This document shows positions 55,435-63,670 of a DNA stretch of 64,000 nucleotides, one piece after another (position 1 is the first letter of the stretch; each line of letters begins with the position of its first letter). Where the stretch lies: assembly GCF_014490785.1 (NCBI RefSeq), contig NZ_CP051488.1, positions 4,092,001 through 4,156,000 on the forward strand, in the 5' to 3' direction. The notes under the pieces are model-generated. The model saw only the letters and a list, made by a program, of their open reading frames with translations. It was not told the origin of the DNA and searched no databases. The stretch comes from Kosakonia sp. SMBL-WEM22 (lineage in GTDB: Bacteria > Pseudomonadota > Gammaproteobacteria > Enterobacterales > Enterobacteriaceae). A program made the translations under genes and the position numbers.

Positions 55435-56744
55435 GCGCGCGCCTTCGCCATCAGCGCTTCGATCTCATCGGCTTTTTTGACCACGCTGGCAGTCAGGTTC
55501 TCGTTGCCGCTGTCGGTGATGACAATGTCATCTTCGATGCGAATGCCGATACCGCGGTACTGCTCCGGCACATCGGCGTCCGGCGCGATGTAGAGCCCCG
55601 GCTCAACGGTAAGCACCATGCCGGGTGCCAGTTCGCGGGAGCGATCCTGGCCGTAAACGCCGACATCATGCACATCCAGCCCCAGCCAGTGACTTAAGCC
55701 ATGCATAAAGAAGGCGCGATGGGCGCTCTGCGCAATCAGCTCATCAACATCGCCCTGCAGAATGCCGAGCTTCACCAGCCCGCTCACCATGATGCGCACC
55801 ACTTCGCCGGTCACTTCCTGAATCGAGGTGCCGGGGCGGAACAGTTCAAGCGCGCGTTCCAGTGAGGCGAGCACAATGTCGTAAATCTCACGCTGCGCCG
55901 GGGTAAATTTGCCGCTAACCGGGAAGGTGCGGGTGATATCGCCAGCATAGCCTTTGTATTCGCAGCCCGCGTCAATCAGCACCAGATCACCCGCGCGCAT
56001 TTCGCTTTCATTCTCGGTGTAGTGCAGGATGCAGCCGTTTTCACCCGCGCCGACAATGGTGTTATAGGAGGGAAAGCGCGCGCCGTGGCGGTTAAACTCA
56101 TGCTGAATTTCACCTTCCAGCTGATACTCAAACATGCCTGGGCGGCACACCTGCATCGCACGGGTGTGGGCCAGCGCGGAGATTTCGCCCGCGCGGCGCA
56201 GCACGTCGATCTCTTCAGCGGATTTAAACAGGCGCATCTCATGCACGATGGGACGCCAGTCGGTCAGCGTAGCAGGTGCTTTCAGGTTCTGCCGCGAGCC
56301 TTTACGCAGCTTGTCGAGCGCGGCAAAGAGGATGGTGTCCGCGTAAGCATATTCGCCCTGCGCGTGATAGACCGCATCAAGGCCATTGAGCAGTTGATAG
56401 AGATGCTCGTCAATCTCAGGGAATGCCAGCGCGCGATCGACGCCGAGCTTCTGTGGCGCGGCCTCCTGGCCGAGGCGGCGACCAAACCAGATTTCAGCGG
56501 TTTTATCACGCACGCGGTTGAACAGCACGCTGTGGTTGTGGGTGTCATCGCTTTTGATCAGCACCAGCACCGCTTCCGGCTCGTTAAAACCGGTGAAATA
56601 CCAGAAATCGCTACTCTGGCGATAGGGGTATTCACTGTCTGCGCTGCGGGTCGCTTCCGGCGCGGCAAAGATCAATGCCGCGCTACCCGGAACCATCTGC
56701 GCCAGTAACGCCTGGCGACGACGGAGAAACTCAAGCTGTGTCAT
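55431..56744 (-). CDS. pepP: Xaa-Pro aminopeptidase P (M24B)
   Basis: 437 residues. An N-terminal creatinase-like domain is followed by a pita-bread catalytic domain whose di-manganese ligands are all visible: the two aspartates in LIDAGCEYKGYAGDITRTFP, H in FMHGLSHWLGLDVHD, E in LTVEPGLYIAP, and E in GIRIEDDIVIT. It removes an N-terminal residue before proline, in the cytoplasm. It stands between ygfB and ubiH in one operon as in E. coli. The gene starts directly after GGAGG. Confidence 0.96.
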   Translation of the reverse strand: MTQLEFLRRRQALLAQMVPGSAALIFAAPEATRSADSEYPYRQSSDFWYFTGFNEPEAVLVLIKSDDTHNHSVLFNRVRDKTAEIWFGRRLGQEAAPQKLGVDRALAFPEIDEHLYQLLNGLDAVYHAQGEYAYADTILFAALDKLRKGSRQNLKAPATLTDWRPIVHEMRLFKSAEEIDVLRRAGEISALAHTRAMQVCRPGMFEYQLEGEIQHEFNRHGARFPSYNTIVGAGENGCILHYTENESEMRAGDLVLIDAGCEYKGYAGDITRTFPVSGKFTPAQREIYDIVLASLERALELFRPGTSIQEVTGEVVRIMVSGLVKLGILQGDVDELIAQSAHRAFFMHGLSHWLGLDVHDVGVYGQDRSRELAPGMVLTVEPGLYIAPDADVPEQYRGIGIRIEDDIVITDSGNENLTASVVKKADEIEALMAKARA

Positions 56745-56770
56745 GACACCTCCTCCATGTAAAAAACTAA

Positions 56771-57349
56771 TTAGTGTAGTGTGGGCTTGCGCACTTCCGG
56801 TGCGGTCGGTTGCTGGCGCGTGAAGGTATCGTGGCAGAGCAGCGCCGCGACGCGGACATACTCGATGATCTCTTCCAGAGACATCTCCAGCTCTTCCTGA
56901 TCTTCGTCTTCGTCGTAGCCCAGCTGCGCAATGTTGCGCAGATCGTCAATCGCTTCGCCGGTTTCGCCGGTCACTTTGTCAAGCTTCGGTTGTGAAACGC
57001 CAAGCCCCAGCAGGAAGTGATTCACCCAGCCTGCCAGCGCATCGGCGCGGTCAAAGACGCTGACGTCGTCGCCTTCGGGCAGGTAGAGCTGAAAGAGAAA
57101 GCCGTCATCTTCCAGCGAATCGCTGGTGGCGGCATGCATTGCACGCAGCGCCTGGGCAAGTTCATGACCGAAGGCCAGCCCTTCGTTGGTTAAATCATGT
57201 AACAGCGGCTGCCATGAGGTGTCTTTATTACCGCCGCAGAGCATCCCCGCGATCAGCCCATGCATTTCAGCAGGATGCAATCCCACGCCTTGTTGGTTGA
57301 GTAACTGGCCTACTTCCTTGTAACCAGGTATTTCGTTCTGTATAGACAT
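56771..57349 (-). CDS. ygfB: YgfB, UPF0149-family protein
   Basis: 192 residues from the ATG at 57349 (MSIQNEIPGYKEVGQLL), as in E. coli; the frame is open to 57394. The family block is almost unchanged: GLIAGMLCGGN, FQLYLPEGDDVSVFDRADAL and an acidic patch LGYDEDEDQEELEMSLEEI. The protein is helical, acidic and of unsettled function. In Pseudomonas the YgfB homologue affects AmpC regulation through AlpA; the role in enterobacteria is not known. First gene of the ygfB-pepP-ubiH-ubiI operon, divergent from zapA. Confidence 0.94.
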   Translation of the reverse strand: MSIQNEIPGYKEVGQLLNQQGVGLHPAEMHGLIAGMLCGGNKDTSWQPLLHDLTNEGLAFGHELAQALRAMHAATSDSLEDDGFLFQLYLPEGDDVSVFDRADALAGWVNHFLLGLGVSQPKLDKVTGETGEAIDDLRNIAQLGYDEDEDQEELEMSLEEIIEYVRVAALLCHDTFTRQQPTAPEVRKPTLH

Positions 57350-57576
57350 GCGCATTCGTCGTCGTTGGGGGAAATATTCATGGTATGCTACCACTTTGGA
57401 CCCTGGTGATATACCCGTGATGGTTCACGTTACATGCCATTGCATGTTCGCGGATTACTTAAGGTATAGACGTAAAATAGTTGAAAGTACTGACCAGGGT
57501 CGCTTATAGTGTCGCCCCTTCGCAGCCCAGGGCTCGAATGCGAAGGCAGAGCGCAGTCAAACAGCAGGAAGGTGGC

Positions 57577-57906
57577 ATGTCTGCACAACCCGTCGATATC
57601 CAAATTTTTGGCCGTTCACTCCGCGTGAACTGCCCGCCTGAGCAGATAGATGCGCTGAATCAGGCTGCGGAAGATCTGAATCAGCGGTTGCAAGATCTGA
57701 AGGTTCGCACTAGAGTCACAAATACTGAGCAGTTGGTGTTTATCGCCGCGCTGAATATCAGCTACGAGCTGGCTCAGGAAAAGGCAAAAACCCGTGATTA
57801 CGCTTCCAGCATGGAGCAGCGTATTAAGATGTTACAGCAGACCATTGAACAGGCTTTACTTGATCAGGGTCGCATAACGGAAAGACCGGGGCCGAAGTTT
57901 GAATAA
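57577..57906 (+). CDS. zapA: Cell division protein ZapA
   Basis: 109 residues from the ATG at 57577 (MSAQPVDIQIFGRSLRVNCP), after AGGAAGGTGG; the open frame from 57481 is upstream sequence. A small globular head is followed by a long C-terminal coiled coil (AQEKAKTRDYASSMEQRIKM). ZapA binds FtsZ, bundles protofilaments and links the Z-ring to ZapB at midcell. It is divergent from ygfB and followed by the 6S RNA gene, the standard enterobacterial order. Confidence 0.96.
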   Translation: MSAQPVDIQIFGRSLRVNCPPEQIDALNQAAEDLNQRLQDLKVRTRVTNTEQLVFIAALNISYELAQEKAKTRDYASSMEQRIKMLQQTIEQALLDQGRITERPGPKFE

Positions 57907-57948
57907 TACTTCAGGGTCAACTATGGTAGATTGACAGTGAAGTTAAAA

Positions 57949-58131
57949 AATTCTCTGAGATGTTTGCAAGCGGGCCAGTCCCCTGAGCCGATATTTCATA
58001 CCAACAGAGTGTGGCGATCCATGGTTGGTGAGCATGCTCGGTCCGTCCGAGAAGCCTTAAAATCATGACGACACATTCACCTTGAACCAAGGGTTCAAGG
58101 GTTACAGCCTGCGGCGGCATCTCGGAGATTC
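57949..58131 (+). ncRNA. ssrS: 6S RNA
   Basis: About 183 bases beginning AATTCTCTGAGATGTTTGC and ending GGCATCTCGGAGATTC, so the ends pair. Nearly all of the E. coli 6S sequence is kept, including GCGGGCCAGTCCCCTGAGCC, GTTGGTGAGCATGCTCGGTC and CACCTTGAACCAAGGGTTCA. It binds RNA polymerase with sigma-70 in the central bubble and lowers transcription in stationary phase. It lies between zapA and fau and is processed from a transcript shared with fau. The exact ends are inferred by comparison. Confidence 0.97.
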
Positions 58132-58153
58132 CCCTCTTCTACCAACAACGACC

Positions 58154-58750
58154 ATGACGCAACTGCCCGATTCACTTCCGTCACGACAAGCAATTCGCAA
58201 ACAGATTCGTCAACGCCGACGAGAAATCACCAGCGCCCAGCAGCGCCATTTCGCTGAACAAGCCGCACTGCGCATGATGTCCTGGCCGCCTGTTGTGATG
58301 GCACACAGCATCGCCCTGTTTCTCTCCTTTGACGGCGAGCTTGATACCCAGCCGCTGATTGAACAGCTGTGGCGAAGCGGCAAACGCGTTTACCTTCCCG
58401 TACTACACCCCTTCAGCCCCGGCAATCTGCTCTTTTTGCACTACCATCCGCGTAGCGAACTGGTGACCAATCGTCTGAAAATTCAGGAGCCGAAGCTGGA
58501 CGTGCGGGATGTGCTCCCCTTGAGCCAGCTCGACGTACTCATCACGCCGTTAGTTGCCTTCGATGAACAGGGGCAGCGCCTCGGCATGGGCGGGGGGTTC
58601 TATGACAGAACGCTGCAACACTGGCGCACATATGGCGTACAGCCGGTCGGTTATGCTCATGACTGCCAGCGTGTAGAGAAGTTGCCGGTGGAGGAGTGGG
58701 ATATTCCGCTGCCTGCGGTGATCACACCATCAACGGTGTGGGAGTGGTAA
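58154..58750 (+). CDS. fau: 5-formyltetrahydrofolate cyclo-ligase
   Basis: 198 residues from the ATG at 58154 (MTQLPDSLPSRQAIRKQIRQ), 22 bases after 6S RNA. The signature near the C-terminus is LGMGGGFYDRTL, with ITPLVAFDEQGQRLG in front of it and the N-terminal basic RKQIRQRRREI helix for ATP. It converts 5-formyl-THF to methenyl-THF; in E. coli (ygfA) it is linked to persistence and purine metabolism. The frame is open back to 58082, overlapping 6S RNA, but that is not coding. Confidence 0.95.
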   Translation: MTQLPDSLPSRQAIRKQIRQRRREITSAQQRHFAEQAALRMMSWPPVVMAHSIALFLSFDGELDTQPLIEQLWRSGKRVYLPVLHPFSPGNLLFLHYHPRSELVTNRLKIQEPKLDVRDVLPLSQLDVLITPLVAFDEQGQRLGMGGGFYDRTLQHWRTYGVQPVGYAHDCQRVEKLPVEEWDIPLPAVITPSTVWEW

Positions 58751-58756
58751 GAGCTT

Positions 58757-58782
58757 GTTCCCCTCCCGGACGGGAGAGGAAC
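58757..58782. terminator. Stem-loop between convergent fau and serA
   Basis: GTTCCCCTCCCG and CGGGAGAGGAAC pair over a very short loop. It fills most of the 44-base gap between the convergent genes. No T run, so the direction is not given. Confidence 0.6.
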
Positions 58783-58794
58783 AGATGACACCGC

Positions 58795-60027
58795 TTAGAA
58801 CAGCAGTCGGGAACGAATAGTGCCCGGAATCGCTTTCATGCTCTGCAGCGCGGTCTGCGCGATCTCCTCTTCCGCTTCGATGTCGACCACAACATAGCCC
58901 ATATACGGCGTGGTTTGCAGATACTGTGCCGCGATGTTGATGTTCTGGCTGGCGAAAATCTGGTTAAGTGCCGTCAGCACGCCAGGACGGTTTTCATGGA
59001 TATGCAGCAGACGACGACCGCCGTGCAGTGGCAGAGAGACTTCCGGGAAGTTTACCGCCGAGAGCGTGGAGCCGTTATCAGAGTACTTAATCAGCTTACC
59101 GGCAACTTCCAGGCCGATATTCTCCTGCGCTTCCTGAGTTGAACCGCCGATGTGCGGCGTCAGGATAACGTTATCAAACTCACAGAGCGGTGAGTCGAAC
59201 GGATCGCTGTTGGTCGCAGGTTCAGTCGGGAAGACGTCAATCGCTGCGCCCGCCAGGTGCTTACGTTTCAGGGCATCGCACAGCGCGGGAATATCGACAA
59301 CCGTGCCGCGTGCGGCGTTGATCAGCAGCGCGCCCGGCTTCATCAGCGCCAGCTCCTCCTCGCCAATCATATTCTTCGTGGAGGCGTTTTCCGGCACGTG
59401 CAGGCTGACTACGTCGCTCATGTTCAGCAAGTCGGAGAGATGCTGCACCTGCGTAGCGTTGCCGAGCGGCAGTTTGTTCTCGATATCGTAGAAGAAGACG
59501 TGCATCCCCAGTGATTCAGCAAGAATACCGAGCTGCGTACCAATGTGGCCGTAGCCGATAATACCGAGCTTTTTGCCGCGCGCTTCATAGGAGCCGACCG
59601 CCAGCTTGTTCCAGATACCGCGGTGCGCTTTAGCGTTCGCTTCCGGAATGCCGCGCATCAGCAGCAGCAGTTCGCCGATCACTAACTCCGCCACGGAACG
59701 GGTGTTGGAGAAGGGGGCGTTGAATACCGGAATACCGCGTTTGGCTGCCGCGTCCAGGTTGACCTGGTTGGTGCCGATGCAGAAACAGCCGATGGCGACC
59801 AGCTTTTCCGCCGCGGCGATGACATCTTCAGTCAGTTGAGTACGGGATCGCAGGCCAATGAAGTGGGCATCGCGGATGGACTCTTTCAGCTGTTCACTGT
59901 CCAGCGCGCCCTTGTGAAATTCGATGTTGTTATAACCTGCCGCACGAAGGCTATCGACCGCTTTCTGGTGCACCCCTTCGACGAGCAGAAATTTAATTTT
60001 GTCTTTCTCCAGTGATACCTTTGCCAT
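58795..60027 (-). CDS. serA: D-3-phosphoglycerate dehydrogenase
   Basis: 410 residues as in E. coli. NAD-binding loop GKKLGIIGYGHIGTQLGILA, catalytic region with arginine in LLINAARGTVVDIPAL, glutamate and histidine in FDNVILTPHIGGSTQEAQEN, and a C-terminal ACT domain (LLHIHENRPGVLTALNQIF) that binds serine for feedback inhibition. First step of serine synthesis, in the cytoplasm. It converges with fau and is separated from rpiA by 265 bases. In E. coli the gene is under Lrp and CRP control; I cannot assign sites here. Confidence 0.97.
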   Translation of the reverse strand: MAKVSLEKDKIKFLLVEGVHQKAVDSLRAAGYNNIEFHKGALDSEQLKESIRDAHFIGLRSRTQLTEDVIAAAEKLVAIGCFCIGTNQVNLDAAAKRGIPVFNAPFSNTRSVAELVIGELLLLMRGIPEANAKAHRGIWNKLAVGSYEARGKKLGIIGYGHIGTQLGILAESLGMHVFFYDIENKLPLGNATQVQHLSDLLNMSDVVSLHVPENASTKNMIGEEELALMKPGALLINAARGTVVDIPALCDALKRKHLAGAAIDVFPTEPATNSDPFDSPLCEFDNVILTPHIGGSTQEAQENIGLEVAGKLIKYSDNGSTLSAVNFPEVSLPLHGGRRLLHIHENRPGVLTALNQIFASQNINIAAQYLQTTPYMGYVVVDIEAEEEIAQTALQSMKAIPGTIRSRLLF

Positions 60028-60292
60028 TTACCCGACCCTGTTTTATGTCTGACTGTGATGTTGTGCGGAGGAAAACCGCGTTAGCCAACATATCAAAAAA
60101 AACTATCGCGGCAATATGAACGTTTGCGTCACCGCTCTGAAGAAATGTCATCCAGCGGGAAATGGCAGAGAAAAATGCTGGAAAAGCGGAGGCTCGCGGC
60201 AGGGATGCGAGATGAAGGGGAAAAACGTGACAGATATCACCGAATTTAACGATGTCAGATTTTTCCCGGGAGACAGCGGCCTCCCGGTCAGA
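60028..60292 (-). promoter_or_regulatory. Upstream region of serA, gene-free gap to rpiA
   Basis: A 265-base stretch without a convincing gene. It should hold the serA promoter. An imperfect stem (CCGGGAG and CTCCCGG, 60266-60287) lies just after the rpiA stop but has an A run on the minus strand instead of a T run, so I do not call it a terminator. Confidence 0.4.
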
Positions 60293-60952
60293 TCATTTCA
60301 CGATGGTTTTGACGCCATTTTCCGTGCCGATCAGCGCCACGTCAGCTCCACGGTTAGCGAATAAACCCACGGTAACTACGCCGGGAATGTTGTTGATGGT
60401 GTTCTCCATCGCGATGGGATCGAGAATTTCCAGACCATAGACATCGAGGATGACATTGCCGTTATCCGTCACCACATTTTGGCGATACTCCGGGCGACCG
60501 CCCAGCTTAACCAGCGTTCGTGCGACCGCGCTGCGCGCCATCGGGATCACCTCAACGGGCAGCGGGAATTTGCCGAGGATCGGCACCTGCTTGGAGGCAT
60601 CGGCGATACAGATAAACTTATCCGCCACCGAGGCGATGATCTTCTCACGGGTCAGCGCCGCGCCGCCGCCTTTGATCATCTGCATCTGATCGTTGATCTC
60701 ATCCGCGCCGTCGACGTAGATCCCCAGACGATCGACCGCGTTAAGATCGAAAACGGTGATGCCTAAGCTTTTCAGCTTCTCGGTGGAAGCATCCGAGCTG
60801 GAAACCGCGCCCTCAATCTGCCCTTTCATGGTACCCAGCGCGTCAATAAAGTGTGCTGCGGTGGAGCCGGTGCCTACGCCGACAATGGTGCCCGGTTCAA
60901 CATAGTGAAGTGCTGCCCAGCCCACTGCCTTTTTGAGTTCATCCTGCGTCAT
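60293..60952 (-). CDS. rpiA: Ribose-5-phosphate isomerase A
   Basis: 219 residues from the ATG at 60952 (MTQDELKKAVGWAALHYVEP), as in E. coli; the open frame to 61045 overlaps the argP promoter region. The substrate loop VGVGTGSTAAHFIDAL and the active-site segments YVDGADEINDQMQMIKGGGAALTREKI, with the catalytic aspartate, glutamate and lysine, are complete. It interconverts ribose-5-phosphate and ribulose-5-phosphate. Divergent from argP, as in E. coli. Confidence 0.97.
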   Translation of the reverse strand: MTQDELKKAVGWAALHYVEPGTIVGVGTGSTAAHFIDALGTMKGQIEGAVSSSDASTEKLKSLGITVFDLNAVDRLGIYVDGADEINDQMQMIKGGGAALTREKIIASVADKFICIADASKQVPILGKFPLPVEVIPMARSAVARTLVKLGGRPEYRQNVVTDNGNVILDVYGLEILDPIAMENTINNIPGVVTVGLFANRGADVALIGTENGVKTIVK

Positions 60953-61114
60953 GGTCGTTCGCCTGTGGTGTGAAATTTCAGGCGCATTATAAATAGGCTC
61001 TGCCGAAAAGTCCCTGTGACCTGTGTCACAATACGCGACAACCATTTTCGTCTGCCACGACGGGAAATTTATGTCATAGTGCGAAAGACTATTTTTCAGG
61101 AGATTGCCCGAGCA

Positions 61115-62008
61115 ATGAAACGTCCGGACTACAGAACACTACAGGCACTTGATGCGGTTATTCGTGAGCGTGGGTTTGAGCGTGCTGCGCAAAAGCTCTG
61201 TATTACCCAATCCGCCGTGTCACAGCGTATCAAGCAACTGGAGAACATGTTCGGGCAGCCACTGCTGGTGCGTACCGTACCGCCGCGCCCTACCGAGCAG
61301 GGGCAGAAACTGCTGGCGCTGTTGCGTCAGGTTGAGCTTTTAGAAGAGGAGTGGCTGGGCGATGAACAAACGGGCTCCACGCCGCTGCTGCTGTCGCTGG
61401 CGGTCAACGCCGACAGTCTGGCAACCTGGCTGCTGCCCGCCCTCGCGCCGGTGCTGGTCGACTCCCCGATTCGCCTCAATTTGCAGGTGGAAGATGAAAC
61501 CCGCACCCAGGAGCGTCTGCGTCGCGGTGAAGTGGTTGGCGCGGTGAGTATCCAGCCTCAGGCGCTGCCAAGCTGCCTGGTGGATAAACTGGGCGCGCTC
61601 GACTACCTGTTTGTCGGCTCGAAAGAGTTTGCCGAACGCTACTTTCCCAACGGCGTAACGCGCTCTGCGCTGCTGAAAGCGCCCGCGGTAGCCTTTGATC
61701 ATCTCGACGATATGCATCAGGCCTTTTTGCAGCAATATTTCGATCTGCCGCCCGGCAGCGTCCCCTGCCATATCGTCAACTCATCAGAGGCCTTTGTGCA
61801 GTTGGCGCGCCAGGGAACCACCTGCTGCATGATCCCCCATCTGCAGATCGAAAAAGAGCTGGCGAGCGGTGAGCTTATCGATTTGACGCCGGGCCTGCTG
61901 CAGCGTCGTATGCTCTACTGGCACCGCTTTGCGCCGGAAAGCCGAATGATGCGCAACGTCACCGACGCGCTGCTGGCGTTCGGTCATCGGGTACTGCGAC
62001 AGGATTAA
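61115..62008 (+). CDS. argP: LysR-type regulator ArgP (IciA)
   Basis: 297 residues from the ATG at 61115 (MKRPDYRTLQALDAVIRERG), after CAGGAGA. The N-terminal winged helix-turn-helix is FERAAQKLCITQSAVSQRIKQLE, followed by the ligand domain (LLLSLAVNADSLATWLLPAL). ArgP activates argO in the presence of arginine and represses or holds it with lysine, and also affects dapB, lysC and others. Its target argO is two genes downstream on the other strand, and yggE is between. Followed by a GC-rich stem-loop. Confidence 0.96.
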   Translation: MKRPDYRTLQALDAVIRERGFERAAQKLCITQSAVSQRIKQLENMFGQPLLVRTVPPRPTEQGQKLLALLRQVELLEEEWLGDEQTGSTPLLLSLAVNADSLATWLLPALAPVLVDSPIRLNLQVEDETRTQERLRRGEVVGAVSIQPQALPSCLVDKLGALDYLFVGSKEFAERYFPNGVTRSALLKAPAVAFDHLDDMHQAFLQQYFDLPPGSVPCHIVNSSEAFVQLARQGTTCCMIPHLQIEKELASGELIDLTPGLLQRRMLYWHRFAPESRMMRNVTDALLAFGHRVLRQD

Positions 62009-62014
62009 GTAAGG

Positions 62015-62038
62015 CCCTCTCCCCGAACGAGGAGAGGG
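62015..62038. terminator. Stem-loop between convergent argP and yggE
   Basis: CCCTCTCC and GGAGAGGG pair over an 8-base loop in the short gap between convergent genes. No T run is present. Confidence 0.6.
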
Positions 62039-62047
62039 AAGCCTGCG

Positions 62048-62803
62048 TTATTTCGCGGCTGGCGTGGACTGTTGCTGTTGCTGTTGCTGCGCCTGATTAG
62101 GCTCAATCTGGAAGACCACATCAACCTGATCGTCAAACTGGATGGTCGGCTGCTCGTAGGTCTCCTGCGCCGCAGACTCGGCTGGCGCATCGGCCTTCAT
62201 CATGCGTACCATCGGGCTCGGCTGATAGTTAGAAACATGGTAACGAACGCTATAAACCGGGCCGAGTTTGGCATTAAAGCCGGCAGCCAGCTGCTGCGCC
62301 TGACGGGTCGCGTCATCAATCGCCGCTTTACGGGCTTTATCTTTGAACGATTCAGATTGCGCAACGCCCAGCGAGACGGAGCGAATTTCGTTAAGACCCG
62401 CTTTCAGCGCGCCATCAAGCAGTGAGTTCAGCTTGTCCAGTTCGCGCAGCGTCACTTCCACGGTGCGCACAGCGCGATAGCCTTTCAGAATGCTTTTGCC
62501 ATTCTGGTAGTCGTAATCGGGCTGGGTGCGTAAGTTCGCAGAGTTAATATCTTTACGGGCGATGCCGTTTTGCTCAAGGAAGCTCAGGTATTGCGCAACG
62601 CGATCGTCCGCCTGCTTCTTGGCTGAGGCCGCATCTTTCGCGGCAACGTTCACTTCAATCGCCAGGGTGGCGATATCGGGTGTCGCATCCACGCTTGCCG
62701 TACCCGTTGTGACAATGTGCGGGCCATCCGGCAACTCACTGGCCTGTACCGCCATTGCGCTGAAACCCACCATCGCCGCCAGGGCTATCACTTTACGTTT
62801 CAC
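62048..62803 (-). CDS. yggE: YggE, periplasmic SIMPL-domain (DUF541) protein
   Basis: 251 residues with a signal peptide ending near AMAVQASE. The SIMPL domain is seen in HIVTTGTASVDATPDIATLAI and NSANLRTQPDYDYQNGKSILK. The C-terminus has a run of seven glutamines and STPAAK, longer than in E. coli. E. coli YggE is linked to resistance against oxidative stress, but the molecular role is not known. Lies between argP and argO, on the same strand as argO. Confidence 0.93.
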   Translation of the reverse strand: MKRKVIALAAMVGFSAMAVQASELPDGPHIVTTGTASVDATPDIATLAIEVNVAAKDAASAKKQADDRVAQYLSFLEQNGIARKDINSANLRTQPDYDYQNGKSILKGYRAVRTVEVTLRELDKLNSLLDGALKAGLNEIRSVSLGVAQSESFKDKARKAAIDDATRQAQQLAAGFNAKLGPVYSVRYHVSNYQPSPMVRMMKADAPAESAAQETYEQPTIQFDDQVDVVFQIEPNQAQQQQQQQSTPAAK

Positions 62804-62895
62804 AGGTACTCCTCCATGTTACTCAATTACGTCCCGTGCACGGACGCCTGGCAGCAAGCTTAGCCGCTTACGCCTGATTGTCCATCGGACTTACC

Positions 62896-63531
62896 TTAAC
62901 TGAATAATCCTTGCAAATGGTTAACACCTTCCACCGCCAGTTTCAGCGCGATAAACCACATCACCAGGCCAACCAGAGTATTGATAACCCGCTGCGCCGT
63001 GGCGGTGCGCAAACGCGGCGCAAGCCAGGCGGCCAACAGCGCAAGGCTGAAGAACCAGAGAAAAGAGGCGCTGACAGTGCCGAGGGCAAACCAGCGTTTC
63101 GGCATCTCCGCCAGCTGCCCGCCAAGGCTACCGAGCACCACAAAGGTATCGAGATAGACATGGGGATTAAGCCAGGTAACAGCCAGCATGGTGGCGATGA
63201 TCTGCCCACGCCCCTGGCGAAGCACCTCTGCACTCTCCAGATCGATATTATGTGCAAAGGCGGTTTTCAGCGCGCCAAAGCCGTACCACAGAAGAAAAAG
63301 CACCCCGCCCCACGTCACCAGCGCCAGTAGCCACGGCGACTGCAGCAGTAATGCACTGCCGCCAAATACGCCGGCGCAAATCAGCGCAACATCGCTCAGG
63401 GTGCAGAGCAGCGCCGTCATGATGTGATACTGCCGACGGATGCCCTGGTTCATGACGAACGCGTTTTGTGGCCCCAGCGGCAAAATTAGCGCAGCGCCTA
63501 GCATAAGCCCTTGTAAATAATAAGATAACAC
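62896..63531 (-). CDS. argO: Arginine exporter ArgO (YggA)
   Basis: 211 residues, equal to E. coli ArgO, with six membrane helices and the LysE-family N-terminus GAALILPLGPQNAFVMNQGI. The TWLNPHVYLDTFVVLGSLGG segment holds the conserved aspartate and the NPH motif. It exports arginine (and canavanine) and is switched on by ArgP bound to arginine. The gap of about 140 bases upstream, towards mscS, should contain the ArgP-dependent promoter. Confidence 0.96.
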   Translation of the reverse strand: MLSYYLQGLMLGAALILPLGPQNAFVMNQGIRRQYHIMTALLCTLSDVALICAGVFGGSALLLQSPWLLALVTWGGVLFLLWYGFGALKTAFAHNIDLESAEVLRQGRGQIIATMLAVTWLNPHVYLDTFVVLGSLGGQLAEMPKRWFALGTVSASFLWFFSLALLAAWLAPRLRTATAQRVINTLVGLVMWFIALKLAVEGVNHLQGLFS

Positions 63532-63642
63532 GTCAAATTTCCATTCGGTTTATTGCAGGAAGCTGACTATAACGCGCGGGGATTATTAGGTGAAATTGAT
63601 AATTTTAATCTGCCATTAACCGGACTAATAACGAGAGGTATA

Positions 63643-63670
63643 AAAAAGGCCGACGGTGTCGGCCTGGTAG
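63643..63670 (-). terminator. Intrinsic terminator of mscS
   Basis: On the minus strand AGGCCGAC and GTCGGCCT form a stem around a short loop, followed by TTTTTT, directly after the mscS stop. Confidence 0.9.

Noticed and set aside
58751..58794. SibC/IbsC antisense toxin-antitoxin locus, known between fau and serA in E. coli
   Set aside because: The gap here is only 44 bases and is filled by a stem-loop, so the element is absent.
60266..60287. Intrinsic terminator after rpiA
   Set aside because: The stem CCGGGAG/CTCCCGG is followed by an A run on the rpiA strand, not a T run.
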